This document shows, piece by piece, positions 1-11,218 of a DNA stretch of 64,000 nt (position 1 is its first letter; every line of letters begins with the position of its first letter). Origin of the DNA: Aphis gossypii (lineage: Eukaryota; Arthropoda; Insecta; Hemiptera; Aphididae); the NCBI RefSeq assembly GCF_020184175.1, contig NW_026083076.1:1-64000 (forward strand), given 5' to 3'. The position numbers and the translations under genes were made by a program. Below the pieces are notes generated by a model. That model saw only the letters and a list, made by a program, of their open reading frames with translations. It searched no databases and was not told the DNA's origin.

Positions 1-9
1 TTTTATCAG

Positions 10-741
10 GTTTTGCAGTGCTGGAAATTTCCAAGTATTTAATGTATGACTATCACTATAACGTAATGCAGAAACATTATAATGATAAAATTGAGCTCAT
101 GTATACAGATAAAGGTAAATCATTATTATTACTAGTAGTACTATTATTAATTTTATTTATTATTTTAATTTCAATGGTATACTATGTTCAAACTGATGAT
201 TTTTACAATGATATATTGAACAATCCCAACTTACTCAACCGAATGTACAGTGCAAATCTACCTCTTAACCACCCGTGTTACATTGCTGAGAGAAAAAAGA
301 TTCCTGGGCTATTTTTTGATGGACGTATTATGAGAGAGTTTTGTGCTCTCCGTGCAAAGTCCTACGCTTACATTTTAGAAGATAAGGAAGAAAATCAAAG
401 TAAAAGGAATCCTTGGACATGTTGTTAGAAATCACATGACCTTTCAAGATCATTAAATGGTGTTTGTTTGGTGATGCCAGTTTGGAAGTAACAACGTCAA
501 ACGTCTCTATCCGTTCATTCAAGCATAAATTAAAGACCATTAAATTCAATAAATTAACTTATAACAGTTATGATGATAAAAGGGTTATACTTGAAGACAA
601 AGTACACACCCTAGCTCATGGACACTATTCTATAGAGTGAGTATATAAATATATATATTTTATATACATATTTTAATTATTTTTTTAATTAATAATTTTG
701 AATTTTATAGGGAGGAACTCGAAGCAGAACTAGATAGTTAG
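10..741 (+). pseudogene. 3' exons of Polinton DNA polymerase B (outer Polinton), decayed
   Basis: C-terminal end of a protein-primed family-B DNA polymerase, the replicative enzyme of Polinton/Maverick elements. The sequence nearly duplicates 36254-36961 of the second Polinton here, including exon borders. The acceptor is AG at 8-9, and the last short exon (711-741) ends in a stop. VYYVQTDDFYND, just after polymerase motif C, is readable near 180-210. Decay is visible: the intron that splits the DTD motif has lost its acceptor and the codon before it has changed (TDK instead of TDT), 12 bases are missing near 320, and a frameshift near 390-430 gives an early stop. The gene continues to the left of the window. 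The outer element's integrase, ATPase and capsid genes lie beyond the LINE on its right. Confidence 0.85.
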
Positions 742-983
742 TTTTTTGTATATGTATATATATATATTTTTTTTTTTGTAAAGATTATTTCTGTATGTAT
801 AATTTTTCATACTTGTTTAATTTTTGTAAATATTTTTTCTATACATTGTTTCTGTATACATAATATCCAGAATTAAACAATTCAATTTTTCCTATATCAT
901 ATTTTTGTACTTGTATATTTTACTTTAAACCATTTTCTTTGTCAATATTATCGTTAGTATGGTATAGAATTAAAACTCAATTT
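742..983. other. AT-rich 3' flank of PolB ending in the LINE target duplication
   Basis: No coding signal. The DNA is T-rich with degenerate TTTTTGTAAATA-like units, also seen after the second PolB copy (36962 onward). The last 12 bases, AAAACTCAATTT at 972-983, recur at 6623-6634 right after the LINE poly(A) and are its target-site duplication. PolB and the convergent 156-aa gene at 6690 were therefore about 290 bp apart before the LINE arrived. Confidence 0.75.
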
Positions 984-1159
984 CAGTTACGTGTTCACCT
1001 CCGACCGAGCAACACGTTATCGTATCGCGCTCCCGTATTTATAGCTTTCGAAGCAATCAGTATATCTACGTGTAAATCCAGGTAATATGAATAATTACCT
1101 TTCAGTAGTTTCTATTGTACCCATACTCACCCGTTATTAATAATCCCTCCCCCAAAAAA

Positions 1160-2773
1160 ATGGGTGATTTGCCCATCAGTTCTACAAGTCTTAAAGATAG
1201 ACTTTTTCAGTCATCTAAAACAACACATTCTAAATCCAAAGCTACAATGTCCAATACCACGCACACAGCCAACACTAATTACCTTCTATCACCAGCACAA
1301 TACTCCGATAACGACGCCAACGTCGACCCAATTAAAAACAACGATACAAATATCTACACTCACGATTCCATCAACCGGTCCAACAGTTGTATACAGAGCG
1401 TGCCCAGTGACAAATATTTATCGCAACAAAACACCAACATCGAATCAGAAAAATATACTACCGGTAAAAAATTTTTTGCTGAAACTACTATCAACTCTAC
1501 CCTACCTAAAAAAGAACATGCAATCGTCTTCGATTCAATAGACAATACTATTCAGATTGAATATATCATTGCAATCAGCAAATTAACCCCTCCAAAAAAC
1601 ATCAAATACGTCTCTCGTATATCAAACAACCGGTTCTGTATATACCTCAATAACAAAAACACAGTCGATTTTCTTATAGATAATCACCCCAGTATCACAT
1701 TAAAAGACCAGACTACAATTAAAATTAGACGATTAATAAACCCGGCGAAAAGAATCATTATCTCTAATGTCTCTCCCGCCATACCCAATGAAGACATCAT
1801 ATCACACTTAAAAGATCTCAAAATCCAAACGTTATCACAGATCACTCATATCAATGCGGGATTCAACATTTCAGAACTCGCACATATCCTCAGTTTCCGA
1901 CGCCAAGTCTACATAAATCCCGACGATTTTCTAAAACTTCCCGGCTCCCTCCTGATTAACCATGAAAATACTCATCAGAGAATTTTTTTATCCGATGACA
2001 CCCTTTTTTGTTACTTATGCAAACTAAAAGGTCACACCTCAAAACAATGCAAAAATCTACCTTCGGAAGCCCCAAACACCAAGTTATATGAAGATCCAGT
2101 TGACAACAAATCCAAAAGCGATTCTAACGTCACCAATGATAAAGTAGAAAACAACGAATCCATAAGCGATTCTCTTGGAGATCCAAAGATTGACACCAAA
2201 ATAACCAGTATTCCACAAAACTCAATTCTACCGTCCCTCCTCGATGCCCCACTTTCAATGGAAGTAACAACTGAAGATAACATAGTACTTACTCCCATTA
2301 CAACTGATACGAAAAAAAGACCAGCACTCACCTCAACTTTATCAAGCATAACCATAGAATCGCCTCCCCCCAAATCTCCATCTCAAGACACTATTTCAAA
2401 TGAAATTTCCTCCTCTAAACCAAAACCTACCAAAACAACTCAACCAGCAACTAAAAAAATAAAACGCAATAAATCCGTAGAAAATATTATTTTACAGCTT
2501 GACGAAATGCTCGAACCCACAAAAATTGGTTTTGAAGAAATACCTAACAAAAAAATAAACTATGAACAGTTTAAATATATAATCGAAAATCCTCTTGGCG
2601 TATCCAACCCAGATTCAGTACTTAAAAATTTCAAAATTACATGCCAGGAGATGATCGAATATTTAGAGATAATCAAGCCTAAAATAAAAAATCAGAGCAT
2701 GAAAAATAGATTAACGAGACTTTGTTCTTCTCTTCTTGATAAAGCTCTCTCCTCTGAGCAGCATCAAGAATAG
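1160..2773 (+). CDS. LINE ORF1 (Gag-like nucleic-acid-binding protein)
   Basis: Intact ORF of about 537 residues from the first in-frame ATG at 1160; the open frame extends back to 1115 without another ATG. The N-terminal third is rich in Ser/Thr/Asn and low in complexity. The middle is basic, with an RRM-like stretch (KRIIISNVSPAI), followed by one zinc knuckle, CYLCKLKGHTSKQC (about 2011-2052). A Ser/Pro/Lys-rich tail ends in a possible amphipathic helix. ORF1 proteins of this group bind element RNA and form the RNP. Only one CCHC knuckle is visible, where many relatives have two or three. The gene is 28 bases upstream of ORF2. Confidence 0.85.
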   Translation: MGDLPISSTSLKDRLFQSSKTTHSKSKATMSNTTHTANTNYLLSPAQYSDNDANVDPIKNNDTNIYTHDSINRSNSCIQSVPSDKYLSQQNTNIESEKYTTGKKFFAETTINSTLPKKEHAIVFDSIDNTIQIEYIIAISKLTPPKNIKYVSRISNNRFCIYLNNKNTVDFLIDNHPSITLKDQTTIKIRRLINPAKRIIISNVSPAIPNEDIISHLKDLKIQTLSQITHINAGFNISELAHILSFRRQVYINPDDFLKLPGSLLINHENTHQRIFLSDDTLFCYLCKLKGHTSKQCKNLPSEAPNTKLYEDPVDNKSKSDSNVTNDKVENNESISDSLGDPKIDTKITSIPQNSILPSLLDAPLSMEVTTEDNIVLTPITTDTKKRPALTSTLSSITIESPPPKSPSQDTISNEISSSKPKPTKTTQPATKKIKRNKSVENIILQLDEMLEPTKIGFEEIPNKKINYEQFKYIIENPLGVSNPDSVLKNFKITCQEMIEYLEIIKPKIKNQSMKNRLTRLCSSLLDKALSSEQHQE

Positions 2774-2801
2774 ACTCCAAAAAAAAAAAAAAAAAAAACT
2801 A

Positions 2802-5800
2802 ATGAAAACAAAAAACCTAAAAATTCTTCAGTGGAACATTAACGGGTTTTACAGAAAACTCGACGAACTGAAATTATTAATCTCAGAACATTTTCCAGAA
2901 ATAATATGTTTACAAGAAACCAACTTCAACACCCTTAAAACCGGTATATTAAAAAATTACAAAGAATTCAGCTTTAATATAACAAATTGTCTCCGGGCTA
3001 GTGGGGGCGTAGCTATATACGTAAAATCAGACTATCCTAGTAAACCAATTAACATAACCACTCATTTGGAAGTTGTAGCAGCGTCTGCCAAGTTGAACGA
3101 TATTGAACTAACCATTTGTAATATTTACCTACCCAATCAACATAATTTCAACAAAAATGACATTGAAAACATATTACATCAAATCCCTAAACCCTTCATA
3201 ATTACAGGCAATTTTAATAGTCACAGCATTGAGTGGGGATCAAAAAAAATTGACAACAGAGGCAAAGAAATTAAAAAAGTGCTAGAAAAGGATCACCTTG
3301 TACTTCTCAACAACCTTGAAACAACGCGCATTAATCCTGTAAACAGCGAACTCTCTTTTATTGATTTGTCATTTGCCAACGCAAGTCTAGCTCTACGAAC
3401 CGAATGGAATGTTTTGTCCAATCTCACCAGTAGTGATCATTTCCCTATTTTGATACAAACTATACCTCGTCACAATGACACTACACATGTTGCCGAAAGA
3501 TGGAATCTAAAGAACCCCGATTGGCCTCTCTTCACTGAATTTCTAGAACTTGAAATATCGAAAATTAAAAATCCAGAAACATTAAGTATAAGACAGTTAA
3601 CTGAAACCCTTACAAATCATATACTAAATACAGGAAACTTAACTATTGGAAAAACCAAAACAAAAGATCAAAAACCCAAAGTACCATGGTGGAACCAAAA
3701 TATAAAAGATGCTATTAAGGCCAAAAAGGGGGCTTTAATAAAATTTAAAAAAACAAACAACCCGGATGATTTTATAATACTTAAGCAACTCAGAGCTAAA
3801 TCAAAATACCTTATCAAAATAAGTAAAAAAATTTCCTTGGAAAAATTTACTAGCAGTATTAATGACAAAGTTGACAATCAACTTATATGGAATAAAATAA
3901 AATCCTTAAAAGGTCTCAGCAGAGATAACAAAATTTGTTTAGTGGACAAAAACACAAATAAACTAATGAGCAATTTCGAAGTAATTTCAAACAAATTTGG
4001 TGAATACTTTTACAATAACAGCAGCGACAGCAACTTCGACAGGGAATTCATACCATTTAAACAACATTCTGAAAAGTTGAAAATCTTCAATACCGTTATT
4101 GAAAATCAAAACGACCAGATACTATTGAACCACGAAATAACTTCTTATGAAATATTGTACTTCTTAAAAAAATGTAAAAGCACTAGTCCCGGCCCCGACC
4201 AAATACCCTATGTAATTATACGCAATTTCGGAAGTAAGACATTCGAAACACTTCCAACACTATACAATAAAATCCTTGTAGAAGGAACATGGCCAACCAC
4301 TTGGAAGAGTGGCATAGTTATTCCTATCCCAAAACTGGGTAAAGACAAATTCCACACAGAAGGATACAGGCCGATCACCTTACTCAACACTATGTGTAAG
4401 CTGCTTGAGAAAATTTTAAACCACAGACTTAACTGGTTATTAGAAAAAAACTCCTTTTTCTCTCCACACCAGAACGGATTCAGAAAAAACAGATGTACCA
4501 TAAACAAAATGACGGAAATTACAGAGGAAATCACTCAAACACTTAACAAAAAACAAATTATGGGTATAATAAATCTCGATATTACCAAAGCTTACGACTC
4601 CACCTGGAGGAACAACATTCTAGTAATACTCAATAAAATAATAGGCAAAGGAAATTTTTTGAACCTAATAACCAATTTCCCAGAAAATCGTACATTCAGA
4701 GTCAGAGCAAACAACTTCCTTTCAAATATGTTCATTCAAGAAAAACGGTGTCCCTCAAGGATCGGCCCTCTCAGTCTCCCTTTTCCTAGTCGCCATTAAT
4801 GACATAACCGAAAACTGTTTGCATCCCGTTTAATTCAATCTATATGCTGATGACTTCAACTTCTGGCGCAGAAGCAAAAGTATAAACACAATCCAAAGCC
4901 TACTCCAATCTTCAGCAACTAAATTAGAAAACTGGGCAAAAAAAACTGGGTTCCAATTCTCCCCACAAAAATCTAGCTGTACAATATTCACAAAAAAAAG
5001 GAACGTTGATGCTCTAAAAATAACAATTGATAGAACCGAAGTTGCTTACAGAAACTCTACTAAAATGCTTGGCGTCATCTTTGACAGACGTTTATCGTGG
5101 TCTCCATACATAAAGCAGTTAAAAACCTCCACCTGCAACTCAGTTAAAATTTTAAAAATTTTCTCCCATACCACCTGGGGTGGGGAAACAAACACACTCA
5201 TTAAAATCCATAAAACATTAATCCAGTCCAAACTTAACTATGGCTCATTGCTCTAAAGAACTGCATCTAAATCCCTACTAAACTGGCTTGACACAGTTAA
5301 TAACTGTGGCCTGAGACTTGCATTAGGAGCTTTTCGTAGCAGCCCCGTACTCAGTATATATAACCTCGCCGGCGAAATCATTCCTGAGATAAAAAGACTG
5401 GAATCATACCTCAAATATGCAGCAACATCCGCAAAATTAAACAACACCATCCACGAAAAAAATAATCCCCTTTTCTTAGAAGAGATGAGAAACTGCAAAC
5501 TTAGACATCTCGCAAATCATAATCAAAGAAAAAAACGTCCAACCTCTGTGGGCCAACGCATACGCAATCAATACTGAACTCAGTTGTTTGCCCAAACATC
5601 AAACCTCCCCATATATATTCAAAAACCTTTTTAAAAGCATCATAGATAACTACAAAGACTTCCAGGAAGTATACACCGATGGTTCAAAAACTAATGAAGG
5701 AGTAGGTTTCTCGATAATATTTCCAAATAAAAAAATATTACACAAACTTCCTAATATTTGCTCCATATTCACAGCCGAAATTATTGCCATTCTAATAGCT

Positions 5801-6491
5801 ACTGAGGTTATAATCCAAGAAGCCCACTCCAAATTCATAATCCTCAGCGACTCACTGAGTTCGATAAAAAGTTTACAAAACCAATTCAACCCTTGTGACA
5901 TTGCATCTAAAATCCAGAATAATCTCAACAAAGCTTCCTTTTTGGGTAAAGAGATCATCATCATGTGGATACCTGGCCACTCAGGAATAAGTGGTAACGA
6001 AATAGCTGATGAACATGCATCCATAGCCATCAACAACAATGAAACCTTGCTTAAAAACCAAATGTCATTATTATTATTATCATTGTTATTATGCTGACGC
6101 AAAAAAACTCAGAAACGAATTTTCTAAAAATAAATGGCAAAAACTTTGGAACTCACAAAATACTAAACTAAACGAGATAAAAAGAGACATCTACCGGTGG
6201 ACAAACCCAAAACTCACTCAGAAAGAAAAAACGGTTCTTAACCGACTTCGCATAGGACACACCAGAATCACTCATGATTTCCTTATGGCCAGAGAGGATG
6301 CTCCCATCTGCCAAACCTGTGGCACCGCACTAACGGTCAAACACAAAATTGCCGATTGTCTAATGTATGAACATGAACGCGTCGACCATAGGATATCCTA
6401 CCATCTAGACACCGCACTTGGACCCAATCAAGAAAAAATCATCGACTTAATTAATTTTTTAAAACAAACAAAATTATTCAATAGTATTTAA
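2802..6491 (+). pseudogene. LINE ORF2: endonuclease, reverse transcriptase, RNase H (broken)
   Basis: The start is the ATG at 2802 right after the A run. Domains in order: AP-type endonuclease (LKILQWNINGFY at the N-terminus, LQETN, SDHFPI); reverse transcriptase (YRPITLLNTMCKLLEK, LDITKAYDSTW, the catalytic YADD near 4840); RNase H (VYTDGSKTNEGVGF near 5668); and a C-terminal finger CQTCGTALTVKHKIADC (~6310-6360). It is dead: the frame shifts near 4745, just before YADD, stops occur at 4831 and 5254, the frame shifts again between 5500 and 5590, and a short (ATT)n stretch near 6065-6090 knocks out the frame after RNase H. The endonuclease GDFN box reads GNFN, losing the usual aspartate. Confidence 0.9.
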
Positions 6492-6689
6492 AACCTAATT
6501 ATATTAATTGTACCAATACCTATTATTTGTTTAATCTAATATCTTATAACTTTCTGTAAATAATTGTAACTAATGGCCTTTGTTGTCGATGTTATTGAGA
6601 TCAATAAAAAAAAAAAAAAAAAAAAACTCAATTTTGAAATAAAAAAAATATGTTATTTATTTGAAATAAAAAAAACATGATTACAATTT

Positions 6690-7160
6690 TTATGAATTAT
6701 TTACAAACCATTTTCTTAAAGCAAACACTTTATAAAATATACTATATTTAGGATTTAAGTCCTTATGAAAGATACAACAAGGTAAATTTTCTTCATCACA
6801 TACTTGATCCAGTCGAGGACAACTCAAGTCTTCAATGTTGATGACTGTGACGTGTGGTATATACTCTATAAGTAGTTGTTTTTTCTGTTCGCCTTTGGTG
6901 TAAATACAGTCAAACTTTAACGAATTCAATATTCTGCCAAGTTCTTCATACTCAATATCACCGCAATCTATAAATAGCTGATGAAAATTATGTAGCCACT
7001 TGTTAGTTTTTCGACTTTTATTATCTTGATTAGATTTTGAATTTTTAAAAATCCAGTGTTGAGTAGCCCATGTTTCTGTGTCTACAATAGATATCTCTTT
7101 AATCATATATTTGTTATTCGCTCCAAGAATGCATTGAATGTCAATGATGCCTGTAGACAT
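6690..7160 (-). CDS. Polinton-associated 156-aa protein, function unknown
   Basis: Intact 156-codon ORF convergent with PolB. Its start overlaps the stop of the upstream coiled-coil gene by one base (TAATG at 7158-7162), as expected in a compact viral-type gene cluster. There is no signal peptide, membrane segment or classic catalytic motif. The protein is rich in Trp, Cys and charged residues, with a short CCIFHKDLNPKYSIFYKVF segment near the C-terminus. I recall similar ORFs next to integrase in aphid Polintons, but no function. It is one of the few uninterrupted genes in the outer Polinton. Confidence 0.6.
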   Translation of the reverse strand: MSTGIIDIQCILGANNKYMIKEISIVDTETWATQHWIFKNSKSNQDNKSRKTNKWLHNFHQLFIDCGDIEYEELGRILNSLKFDCIYTKGEQKKQLLIEYIPHVTVINIEDLSCPRLDQVCDEENLPCCIFHKDLNPKYSIFYKVFALRKWFVNNS

Positions 7161-7476
7161 TATGACTTGTCTTTAAAATAAGTTTCAATAGTATTGAGTT
7201 GACTATGTATAGCAGGTAATGTTTTTTTTCAAATCGTTTACAGCTTCTAGAATAGTTTGTAATGTAACTTCAGCTTTTATCATATGCTCTGTTATATCTA
7301 AAAACGTTAATTCCAACTTTTCTGTTTGTTCTTCTTGTAATTGAATAGATGTATGATTTTCTTCAATTAAATGTTCAATTTTATTTAATTTATCCGAATA
7401 TGATTTAATCGAATGTTCAAGATTTGAATAAATTTTTTTTTATTTCACCAGACTGAGAACTACCGAACACGTTCAT
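7160..7476 (-). pseudogene. Small coiled-coil protein of the Polinton, frameshifted
   Basis: Starts at ATG 7476 with MNVFGSSQSGEIKK. After a one-base slip in the A run near 7430, the reading continues in another frame as a highly charged heptad-like helix (IEENHTSIQLQEEQTEKLEL) and slips again near 7220 in a T/A run before the stop at 7160-7162. The gene is about 100 residues, with leucine/isoleucine spacing typical of a coiled coil. It sits between integrase and the 156-aa gene, all on the same strand and nearly touching. Its role is unknown; a structural or oligomerisation factor is only a guess. Confidence 0.5.
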
Positions 7477-7495
7477 AGTAGAAACTCAACTAAAG

Positions 7496-8402
7496 TTATT
7501 TTCTAGTGTCACTTATATTTATCCAACTATTATGTGTATTGTCAAACCCCAGCCACTTTACAAATATCTGTATCCCCTTCCTACGAATAATTTTTTCGAT
7601 TAAATATTCGTTTGGGTAATTTGTTTTACATATTTCCTCAGAGTAAAAACAGCCAGCAATTGGTTTTCCTGTATAATCTTGTAATTGATATGTAATAGGC
7701 ATGGTTTGATTAATTTTGATAATTTTGAATATTTCTGCTGACCAACTTGGTAAATAACCTTTTGTAAATACACTTTTATATGTACTTATACGAACGTAAT
7801 CACCAATTTTTAAACTATTTTTTCTATTAATAATTTTGAGTGTTTTTATTTCAACTGATGTTGGATCTAAATTAGCTTGCGTCGGAGTCATCCCTATTGT
7901 TCTATGTTTTGTATTATTATACTCATTAATCAATGAAGGTAAATAGAAATCCAATTGTATGAACCTCGTGCAGTAAACTCTCTAAACATTTTTTCTTTTA
8001 ATGTACGGTTGAAGCGTTCTACAATACATGCTTTCATGGTGCTATACGTTGAATATTTGTGTATGTTGTACTTTTTCATCGATTTATCGAATGTTGTATT
8101 ATAAAATTCTTTGCCGTTATCAAGCTGTAGTAGTTTTGGTGAATGTTTGAGTAGTATTTTCGACATTGCATTTGAAACTTCTTTAGCAGTTTTTGATTTT
8201 AATGCTATCGCCCATGCAAATTTCGTAAAACAGTCTATGACGCATAGAATATATTTGTAACCTTTATTTTTTTTCGAATATGGTATCATTTCAACCAGAT
8301 CAGCTTGCCATAGATCATTTTTTCCGTATACATTAACTATACGTCTTGTGTAATTTTTCTAGCAGGTTTGTGTAGTTCAAATGCGATATCTCGCTTAGAC
8401 AT
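7496..8402 (-). pseudogene. Polinton integrase (RVE core plus chromodomain), frameshifted
   Basis: Retroviral-type DDE integrase that inserts the Polinton. The start MSKRDIAFELHKPARK at 8402 overlaps the end of the upstream gene by 8 bases. The frame slips near 8355 (one base lost in an A/T run) and again near 7950. Visible core signs: DCFTKFAWAIALKSKTA with the first catalytic Asp, LQLDNGKEFYN with the second, and VERFNRTLKEKM with the Glu. A basic SH3-like region follows (KIGDYVRISTYKSVFTKGYLP) and a C-terminal chromodomain, YLIEKIIRRKGIQIFVKWLGF, near 7540-7600. This RVE-chromo layout is normal for Polinton integrases. The N-terminal zinc-binding HHCC domain is not obvious. Confidence 0.85.
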
Positions 8403-8747
8403 TTGGTATACGTTTTATGTAACCAGCTTCGCGTAATTCTTCGAAAATTGATAGTATTTCGTTGGAAACACCTGTATTGCCAGCAGCTTTTGATGCTAAT
8501 AGTAGTTTTAAACGGGAAACCAATTCATTCGGATCGTTCCAATATTGAAGTGTATGTTTCTGTAATTGTACAGATAGTCCACTACCAGATGGAAATAATG
8601 TTGTGATTATATCTCTGTATTTATTACCACCTTTTTTAATTTGTTTGCTGTTTGACGTTAAATGAGCTGATGTTTGAATTAACACGTTCGTGGTCACTTC
8701 ACATTTTAATATTATTCAAGTACCTACCTTAGAGAATCACTTTTTTA

Positions 8748-8845
8748 TTACTGCTATAGCAGTAATATTTTAGTACTGCTATAGCAGTAATGACCTATCA
8801 CGTATAAATTTTTTACACCATAGGTCATTACTGCTAGAGCAGTAA
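8748..8845. repeat. Left subterminal palindromes of piggyBac #1 (three copies)
   Basis: TTACTGCTATAGCAGTAA at 8748-8765, TACTGCTATAGCAGTA at 8774-8789, and a one-base variant (GCTAGAGC) at 8828-8845. Each is an almost perfect palindrome. They mirror three copies at the right end and are candidate transposase-binding sites. Confidence 0.85.
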
Positions 8846-9015
8846 TAATTTATTTAGCATTACAAAAATATTAATATTGAAATGATAACAAAACCTATTT
8901 TATAACTTATCAGAATATATTTTTATTATTAATAATTAGTTGTTTACAATATATGCAACTACTTTTTGAAAAGATTTTATACATTTTATGAGAAAAAAAT
9001 ACATTATAATATATA

Positions 9016-10790
9016 TTATATATTATCCTTGTGCCATTCTTCAAAACATTTACTAGGGCATAAAGGTTTACCACAACTTTTGCATTGGAATGATGTTTGT
9101 TTCCTTATTTTCATCTTATAGCACTGCTTACAGTTTTTAAAGTATGTTTCTCTTTTAAAATTTGGTGGAAGAGGTATTTTTTCTGAGTAATGATTATTTT
9201 CAGGTGCTGCTTTTTTGCTTTTTTGTTTTTGAAAAGTTCTGCTGCAGTAGTTTTCTATTGGAAGACCAATTAATTTTTGATGAGTAAATCACGGAATTGC
9301 TTAAGGTACGTTTGTTACACCAAACTTTTTTTAAAAATAAAATATGAATTCCAGGTGGATATATCGAGCAAATGAAATAGCACCTTTTTATACCATTTAG
9401 CGGTTTTTCGGGGACACGAGTAATAACTTACCATCTGATCTGAACGATCTATACCACTCATAAAATCATTGTAGTCCTTTATCTCTATTGGTTTATTTTT
9501 TTCGAGACCATATTTATTTGTTGTAGATACAATTTTTGGGTGATTTTTAGTTGTAATACAGAGCACGTCTCTTTTATCTTTCCACTTTGACACATATACA
9601 TTTTTATTCCGTCTCCATACATATTCACCACGTTTTAATTTTTTGGCAGTCACTTCCTTGGATTTCCTTTGCGGTTGCTTCTTAATGTTCCCGTCGAATG
9701 AGTTTTTTTTCAAGCAATAAATTTGATAATGTGACACTATTGTAAAAATTATCCATATAAAGGCTATGCCCTTTATTTAATATACGGTTTCATCAGATGA
9801 AAAACAATACTGTCAACTTTTGTTGTAAAACCTTCAAGGTTAGGTTCAATAACTGTTGATGGCGTATTTTTACCTTTATACATATCAATATTTAAAACAT
9901 ATCCATCATGTGAGCAAAGTTCGTAGAATTTAATTCCATATTTGGCTTTTTTGTTTTTAATATATTGTCGCCATTTTAACCGACCACGATGTAGAAGTAA
10001 AGACTCATCGAGAGATAAATTTCATCAGGAAAATATAGGCTTTGGACTTTTGTATAAGCATATCAAAAACAGGATAAACTTTCTTCATGGGACCAACTAA
10101 TGGATTATCATTTGCATACTCAACACTAAAACATCTTAGTAATTGTTCAAACCTTCTTCCTGACATAATATGACGCACAATTGGATGATAATACAATGGG
10201 TTGTCTGAAAACATATCTCTTACGACCGAAAATTTTATAGAACCACCAAGAAGACACAAACCCAAAAAATTTTGAACTTCTTGCGAACAAGTTTGCTGAA
10301 AGTGTGTTGACCTGCTACCTTTTTTGTGAGGACGATCTTTTACTTTAATTTTTTCACCATAATTATTAATAGAACGTACAATTATATCAATAATTTCGTT
10401 GGTCCAAAATTGTTTGAAAATTTCAATCGGGTTATTACGTGCACTATCATTAATTTCAAATTGTATTCCAACATTATCTCTACAAAAATTGAAGTCTGGA
10501 ATATCTACATACGTTTCTACCCAAAAATCAGTGTCTGGCTCATCATCATTACCACTATCACTCGAACTTTCTGAAGCCGATTCATCATCTGATGAAGAAC
10601 TTGACAATGACAGTGTACGCGATGGGCCAGCAGAAATAATATTATCATTATTACCTGTATAAATTGTTTTGTCGATTACTTTCGGTAAATATTCGGGGTC
10701 CGCATCTGAATCGTACAGTTCAGTAGTGTCGGAATCAAATTCTAAACCTTCATTCAAAAATTCTTCTATATCTTGTTTGGAACGATTCAT
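9016..10790 (-). pseudogene. piggyBac transposase #1, broken
   Basis: DDE_Tnp_1_7-type transposase. The start at 10790 (MNRSKQDIEEFLNEGLEF) leads into an acidic Ser/Asp/Glu-rich N-terminus typical of the family, then the core. The first frame stops at 10005, the middle (about 9740-10005) is scrambled by frameshifts, and the reading resumes at 9737-9315 (including DFMSGIDRSDQMVSYY, a recognisable late-core motif). The C-terminal Cys-rich finger lies at about 9030-9130, with CKQCYKMKIRKQ and PLCPSKCFEEWHKD, in another frame after the stop at 9315. At least two or three disabling lesions are present. Confidence 0.85.
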
Positions 10791-11106
10791 TTTTATAACA
10801 CCAGAATATTGTATGTGAATAACCTATGTACGTGAATTTAGAAAATATAATACGAAAACACGAACACGAGTACGCTACACACGCAATAGACCACGGCCAA
10901 CTAAAGACATGTGAAAATATATTGTATAATTGTGTTCAAATAACATATAAACCGATAAAAATAATTAAATATAACATGATAAAATTCGAACAAAATACCA
11001 ACGAGAAATATAAAAATAGAATTGTTTATTTATTTGTGCCCAAACACATGACTGATCATAACTGGTCAGTCACATATCTAGTTTCATTTAATACTATTGA
11101 AAATAG

Positions 11107-11218
11107 TACTGCATGAGCAGTAATGCCCGATTTCGTTAGTTTTGTAAATTACTGCTATAGCAGTAGTGACCCATTACAACAAAATTGAAAAAAATTAAAA
11201 TTACTGCTATAGCAGTAA
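11107..11218. repeat. Right subterminal palindromes of piggyBac #1 (three copies)
   Basis: Copies at 11107-11123 (variant GCATGAGC), 11149-11165 and 11201-11218 (TTACTGCTATAGCAGTAA). Their number and spacing resemble the left end, the outermost lying a few bases from the 14-bp terminal repeat. Confidence 0.85.

Larger units (their letters stand above)
984..6622 (+). mobile_element. Full-length non-LTR retrotransposon (LINE; I/Jockey-like with RNase H)
   Basis: The 5.6 kb element is bounded by a 12-bp direct repeat, AAAACTCAATTT (972-983 and 6623-6634), and ends in an AATAAA-like signal and a ~18-nt poly(A) run. It has two ORFs: a Gag-like ORF1 with a CCHC knuckle, and an ORF2 with apurinic-type endonuclease, reverse transcriptase, RNase H and a C-terminal CX2C...HX4C finger. 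An A run (~2779-2798) lies between the ORFs. RNase H with a Jockey/I-type endonuclease suggests the I/LOA/Nimb side of the tree, but the clade needs a phylogeny. The copy looks complete at its 5' end but is inactive because ORF2 is broken. It inserted between two convergent Polinton genes. Confidence 0.9.

Noticed and set aside
10326..10662. Plus-strand ORFs inside piggyBac #1
   Set aside because: Antisense to the acidic N-terminus of the transposase; composition mirrors it.
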